The translations under genes were made by a program, and so were the position numbers. This document shows positions 7,087-9,704 of a stretch of DNA of 9,704 nt, piece by piece. Position 1 is the stretch's first letter. Each line of letters starts with the position of its first letter. The stretch is from NCBI GenBank assembly GCA_947166205.1, contig CAMVDI010000062.1, positions 1 through 9,704 on the forward strand, in the 5' to 3' direction. Source of the stretch: an uncultured Clostridia bacterium. GTDB taxonomy: Bacteria > Bacillota_A > Clostridia > Christensenellales > Aristaeellaceae. The notes under the pieces are model-generated. The model ran no database searches, was not told where the DNA came from, and was given only the letters and a program-made list of their open reading frames with translations.

Positions 7087-7164
7087 CGGCAATTTTGGAT
7101 TTTCCCTGCCTTCCCGGCCTGTTCGGCCTTTTCCGGCCTTCCCGCCTTCCGAGCGGTCCGCGGC
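7087..7164. other. Short spacer between convergent genes
   Basis: This 78-base stretch is pyrimidine-rich on the plus strand and holds several close GGCC strings (TTCGGCC, TTTTCCGGCC) that could make only short stems. I see no gene and no clear terminator dedicated to the minus-strand gene, which ends at 7165. Confidence 0.4.
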
Positions 7165-9441
7165 TTACTTATGACCGTTCGGGGCGTTGTCGTAGGCGTA
7201 CTGGATGGCCTCGGTATGGAGGCTGTCCACCTTCTTGCTGCCGTGGGTCCAGCTGTTGGTAAAGTGAATGCAGAGCTGACCCTTGAAATCGTTGGTCGAG
7301 ATGGTGTCGCCTTCCGGATAGTTATGCGGCACGCCGTAGAGCGAGCAGGCGAAGGTCCGGTCCCCGATGGTGACCAGGCAGGGCCTGCGGTGATAATGCT
7401 TCGAGCTGGTAATCTCGCTGGAGGAGGTTACGCCGTAGCACTTGCACAGCCGCGCGGTATCCGCCGCGGTCAGGGGCTCGGCGTCCACATGGTATCCGCC
7501 GGACCAGCGGTGGGCCCACCAGACGATGCCGGTTTTCACGTCATAGACCTTGTAGTTCGTTCCCTTGGCCCACAGCGAGTTGATGCCGCCGGTCCACCAG
7601 TCGATCTTTTCCGCCGGATACAGGGTCATGGTCAGATTGCTGGCGTCCGAGGCGCCGACCGGCACCGTGCCGTACAGGGAATGCTGGGTGGCGGAGCCGG
7701 CGATGCCGTCCACGCTGAGGCCGGCGGACCGCTGATAGGACCGGACGGCCTTTTCGACCGCGGTCGTATACTTGTTGGTGACGGCTCCGGAATAGAAGCC
7801 CTGGGACTTCAGCGCCTCAACCAGGTTCTTCACGGCGGTGCCGGTGGAACCCAGCTTCAGGGTCGGATAGGAGGCCTCCACCTGGGAGGAGGTTCCGGTT
7901 ATGACGGCCCCGGTGGGCGCCTCCGTGGGCGCGGGGGTCGGGGTGGCGGAGCCGTCCGCGTTGACGACGCTGACGTAGCTCCCGTGGATATACCCGTTGC
8001 CCAGGGTGCTGGTATGCACATGATACCAGGTGACGCCGTTCACGGTGGTGGGCGTTCCGTAATAGGGCATGATCGTGTTCTTGGCGACGCGGCCGATGGT
8101 GGGGGAATAGCCCGCCTTCGTCCGCAGGTTCACGTCGCTGGCGATGGTCTTCACATAGCCCGTGGCGTTGGGATCCGCCGTCACATCCGGGGCGGCCGTG
8201 ACCGTGGAGGTTCCGGACTCGGAGGTCACCTTGACCACGTCGCTGCGCAGATAGCCGCGGGTTCCGTCCGCGTCCACATAGTACCAGGTGTAGTTTCCGC
8301 GGGTCACCGGGGAGGACAGATAGGGGAAGACCTTTCCCTTGCCCACCTGCTTGATCGTTGTTCCGGCGATCGTGGCGCGGAGGTTGCATCCGCCCTTGGT
8401 CGTCCGCACATAGCCCTTCACAGAGGAAGAGGTGTCGGAGGCCGGCGCGGCGGTCACGTCAGGCGCGGCGGTCACCGAGGGAGAGACCGCGGAGGTCGAG
8501 ATCAGCTTTACGCAGTCGCTGCGCACATAATAGACCGTGCCGTTCCGCTCGACGGGGTACCAGGCATAGCCGGCGGTGGATACGGCGTTTCCGGCGAGGG
8601 GCAGGATGGAACCAGTGCCCTCCCAGTCCATATCCCGGTCATAGGAGCCGTTGGGCGAATTGCGCAGATGGCAGGAAGAGGTCGTCAGCTGAACCGCGTT
8701 GTAGCCTTCCGTACTGGGCGGAGGGGTCGCGGTGGCGAGGGGACTGACCGTGACGGAGGCCGCGTTGCTTCCGGAGAGGATACGCAGGAATTCGCTGTTC
8801 ACATAGCCGTTCACGTTGCCGTAGGAGACGCCGTACCAGTAATCCGAGCCGACGCCGTCGGGAATGCTCGTGACGGAAACCACGGTGCCCCGGTCCAGCT
8901 TCATCAGGGACTGGGTATTCTTGCCGGGACCCTTGCGCAGGTTGGTTCCGCCGCTGGTGATGGATCCCGTGGTCCCGCTGGCGGCGGGCGTCGAGCCGGT
9001 GGCCGCCGTCCCGGCGGACGCCGTGCCGGAGGCTGTGCCGGCGGACGTTCCCGTGGAGCCGGAGCCGGAGACGTGCTTGGTGGTCAGGTACTCCTCGGTT
9101 TCAGCGTCCGTCAGGGCCCGGAAATTGGACTCGGGGATATAGCCCCAGTAGGTCCGCGCGGTGGTCGGATCCGCGGCCTCGGGATGGGGCGCGATGACCC
9201 GGAACCAGTGCTGGCCGCCCGCGTTCGTCTCGTTGTGGATCGTACAGACCCAGCCCACCGGGAGAACGAACCAGTAACCGGAATTGGTGGCGGCCTCCTT
9301 CCGGAGACGGACGCTCCCGGTGATCACCATCCCGTAGGTCTCCGCCTTCGCGGAGGGTATGAAAAGGCCGCCCGGGATCAGAGATATCCCGAGGCTGAAG
9401 GCCAGCAACAGCGCGATCAGACGGCTGCGACGGATCGTCAT
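7165..9441 (-). CDS. Secreted wall-binding protein: five SH3-like domains, PG-binding domain, Cys/His-rich C-terminal domain
   Basis: Exported protein of 758 residues. A signal peptide covers about 1-33 (basic start, hydrophobic core at 7-23, cleavage after AKA33). SH3-like domains follow at about 34-110, 158-222, 246-315, 341-406 and 427-494, most with the 'NLR' or 'HLR' strand and a 'GY(V/L/I)' close. They are joined by Ser/Gly/Thr linkers (124-157) and Thr/Ala/Pro linkers (e.g. TPTPAPTEAPT, 500-510). Residues 523-592 are a peptidoglycan-binding type 1 domain ('GSTGTAVKNL', 'VDGIAGSATQ'). Residues about 600-758 form a domain I cannot name, with 'GGYHVDAEPL' (648-657), 'HYHRRPC' (682-688) and 'LCIHFTNSWTH' (723-733); the conserved-looking Cys/His/Asp residues suggest metal binding or catalysis. 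SH3 and PG-binding domains hold such proteins on the cell wall. It could be a wall hydrolase or a binding protein. ATG 9441 is preceded by GAGGTG (9449-9454) at 7 bases. No LPXTG or membrane anchor is seen at the C-terminus. It forms its own transcription unit. Confidence 0.92.
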   Translation of the reverse strand: MTIRRSRLIALLLAFSLGISLIPGGLFIPSAKAETYGMVITGSVRLRKEAATNSGYWFVLPVGWVCTIHNETNAGGQHWFRVIAPHPEAADPTTARTYWGYIPESNFRALTDAETEEYLTTKHVSGSGSTGTSAGTASGTASAGTAATGSTPAASGTTGSITSGGTNLRKGPGKNTQSLMKLDRGTVVSVTSIPDGVGSDYWYGVSYGNVNGYVNSEFLRILSGSNAASVTVSPLATATPPPSTEGYNAVQLTTSSCHLRNSPNGSYDRDMDWEGTGSILPLAGNAVSTAGYAWYPVERNGTVYYVRSDCVKLISTSAVSPSVTAAPDVTAAPASDTSSSVKGYVRTTKGGCNLRATIAGTTIKQVGKGKVFPYLSSPVTRGNYTWYYVDADGTRGYLRSDVVKVTSESGTSTVTAAPDVTADPNATGYVKTIASDVNLRTKAGYSPTIGRVAKNTIMPYYGTPTTVNGVTWYHVHTSTLGNGYIHGSYVSVVNADGSATPTPAPTEAPTGAVITGTSSQVEASYPTLKLGSTGTAVKNLVEALKSQGFYSGAVTNKYTTAVEKAVRSYQRSAGLSVDGIAGSATQHSLYGTVPVGASDASNLTMTLYPAEKIDWWTGGINSLWAKGTNYKVYDVKTGIVWWAHRWSGGYHVDAEPLTAADTARLCKCYGVTSSSEITSSKHYHRRPCLVTIGDRTFACSLYGVPHNYPEGDTISTNDFKGQLCIHFTNSWTHGSKKVDSLHTEAIQYAYDNAPNGHK

Positions 9442-9457
9442 CGTGAATCACCTCGAA

Positions 9458-9483
9458 AAAATAGCATTTCACAACGCTATTTT
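9458..9483. promoter_or_regulatory. Inverted repeat over the -10 and start site of the SH3 gene promoter
   Basis: AAAATAGC (9458-9465) and GCTATTTT (9476-9483) are perfect 8-base arms separated by 10 bases. One arm overlaps the -10 element and the other lies in the leader just before the ribosome binding site. It could be a repressor operator or a leader hairpin; the binding protein, if any, is unknown. Confidence 0.5.
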
Positions 9484-9507
9484 ATTTCAAAAGTGTTACG
9501 ATGTCAA
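9479..9507 (-). promoter_or_regulatory. Sigma-A promoter of the SH3 wall-protein gene
   Basis: On the minus strand TTGACA (9502-9507) and TAAAAT (9479-9484) are separated by 17 bases, close to the ideal promoter. Transcription should start near 9472, about 30 bases before the ATG at 9441. Upstream sequence to about 9540 is AT-rich with runs of A and T (e.g. AAAAATTT at 9520-9527) that could act as an UP-type element. Confidence 0.9.
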
Positions 9508-9550
9508 CCGAAAACGTGAAAAATTTGAGACTTTTTATAGTCCTCCCCGC

Positions 9551-9704
9551 CCGCGGGGCGGAAAACCGGGCAGGCCGGAGGGGCCGGGAAGCGCGCCGGC
9601 CAGCGGGCGGAGCAAAGCGCGGGCGGCGGGGCGGGGAGACGTGCCGGCCGGCGGGAAACGTGCGGGCCGCGGGGCGGAAAACCGGGGCGGCCGGAAGGGC
9701 CGGG
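9551..9704. repeat. GC-rich spacer with a 38-bp imperfect direct repeat
   Basis: A 38-base unit at 9551-9588 recurs at 9667-9704 with three mismatches; the second copy runs to the edge of the window and may continue. Between them lie further GCCGG and GGCGGG strings. It is G-rich on the plus strand, as are the spacers before plus-strand genes here, so a plus-strand gene may begin beyond the window. I see no open reading frame with recognisable protein in it. Confidence 0.6.

Noticed and set aside
5308..7092. Long minus-strand open frame of 594 codons opposite the glycosyltransferase
   Set aside because: Low-complexity Pro/Arg/Val product that also runs through the terminator and leader; the plus strand has clear GT2 motifs.
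7165..7644. YkuD-type L,D-transpeptidase in the SH3 protein's C-terminal domain
   Set aside because: A His-Gly motif and Cys are present, but the expected S-H-G-C-x-R arrangement is missing; CIHFTNSWTH differs in order and spacing.
7171..9519. Long plus-strand open frame of 782 codons opposite the SH3 gene
   Set aside because: Its product is Gly/Arg/His-rich with no domain. The opposite strand encodes a signal peptide, SH3 and PG-binding domains with a good promoter and ribosome binding site. GC-rich DNA keeps such frames open by chance.

Overview
The window looks like chromosomal DNA from a high-GC member of the Firmicutes, most likely a gut or rumen Clostridia of the Christensenellales type. 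This placement is inferred, not searched. The grounds are strong GGAGG-type ribosome binding sites, sigma-A promoters in small AT-rich islands within very GC-rich DNA, T/A/P-rich linkers in a secreted SH3-repeat protein, and a zinc-ribbon/membrane/TPR protein of a kind common in that group. There is no phage, transposase, CRISPR, tRNA or rRNA signal.

Layout, left to right. (1) The 3' part of an unrecognised acidic protein gene (+, to 796). (2) A 188-bp GC-rich spacer with short direct repeats. (3) A two-gene unit: a 638-aa protein with an N-terminal beta-like domain, zinc ribbon, single membrane helix and TPR-like repeats (985-2901), overlapping by 4 bases a family 3 membrane acyltransferase (2898-4196). 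(4) A convergent intergenic region holding six tandem GC-rich hairpins about 34 bp apart; the first two are inside the end of the acyltransferase gene and the last two are terminators for the opposing gene. (5) An AraC-type regulator on the minus strand (4340-5254) with a near-consensus promoter. (6) A purine-rich leader, then a family 2 glycosyltransferase (5539-7026) with a strong terminator. (7) A large minus-strand gene for a secreted protein with five SH3-like domains, a peptidoglycan-binding domain and a Cys/His-rich C-terminal domain (7165-9441), under a near-consensus promoter. (8) A GC-rich tail with a 38-bp imperfect direct repeat (9551-9704).

Taken together the content points to the cell envelope: transfer of acyl groups to a surface molecule, sugar transfer to a surface polysaccharide, and a wall-bound SH3 protein. 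The AraC regulator is not demonstrably linked to its neighbours. The plus-strand genes use many GGG/GCG/CGG codons, and the spacers before them are purine-rich on the same strand; the minus-strand genes are more balanced. This is consistent with strand-related G skew. No clear new multi-gene system is evident. The most unusual items are the hairpin array, the possible TPR-acyltransferase pairing and the Cys/His-rich domain of the wall protein.
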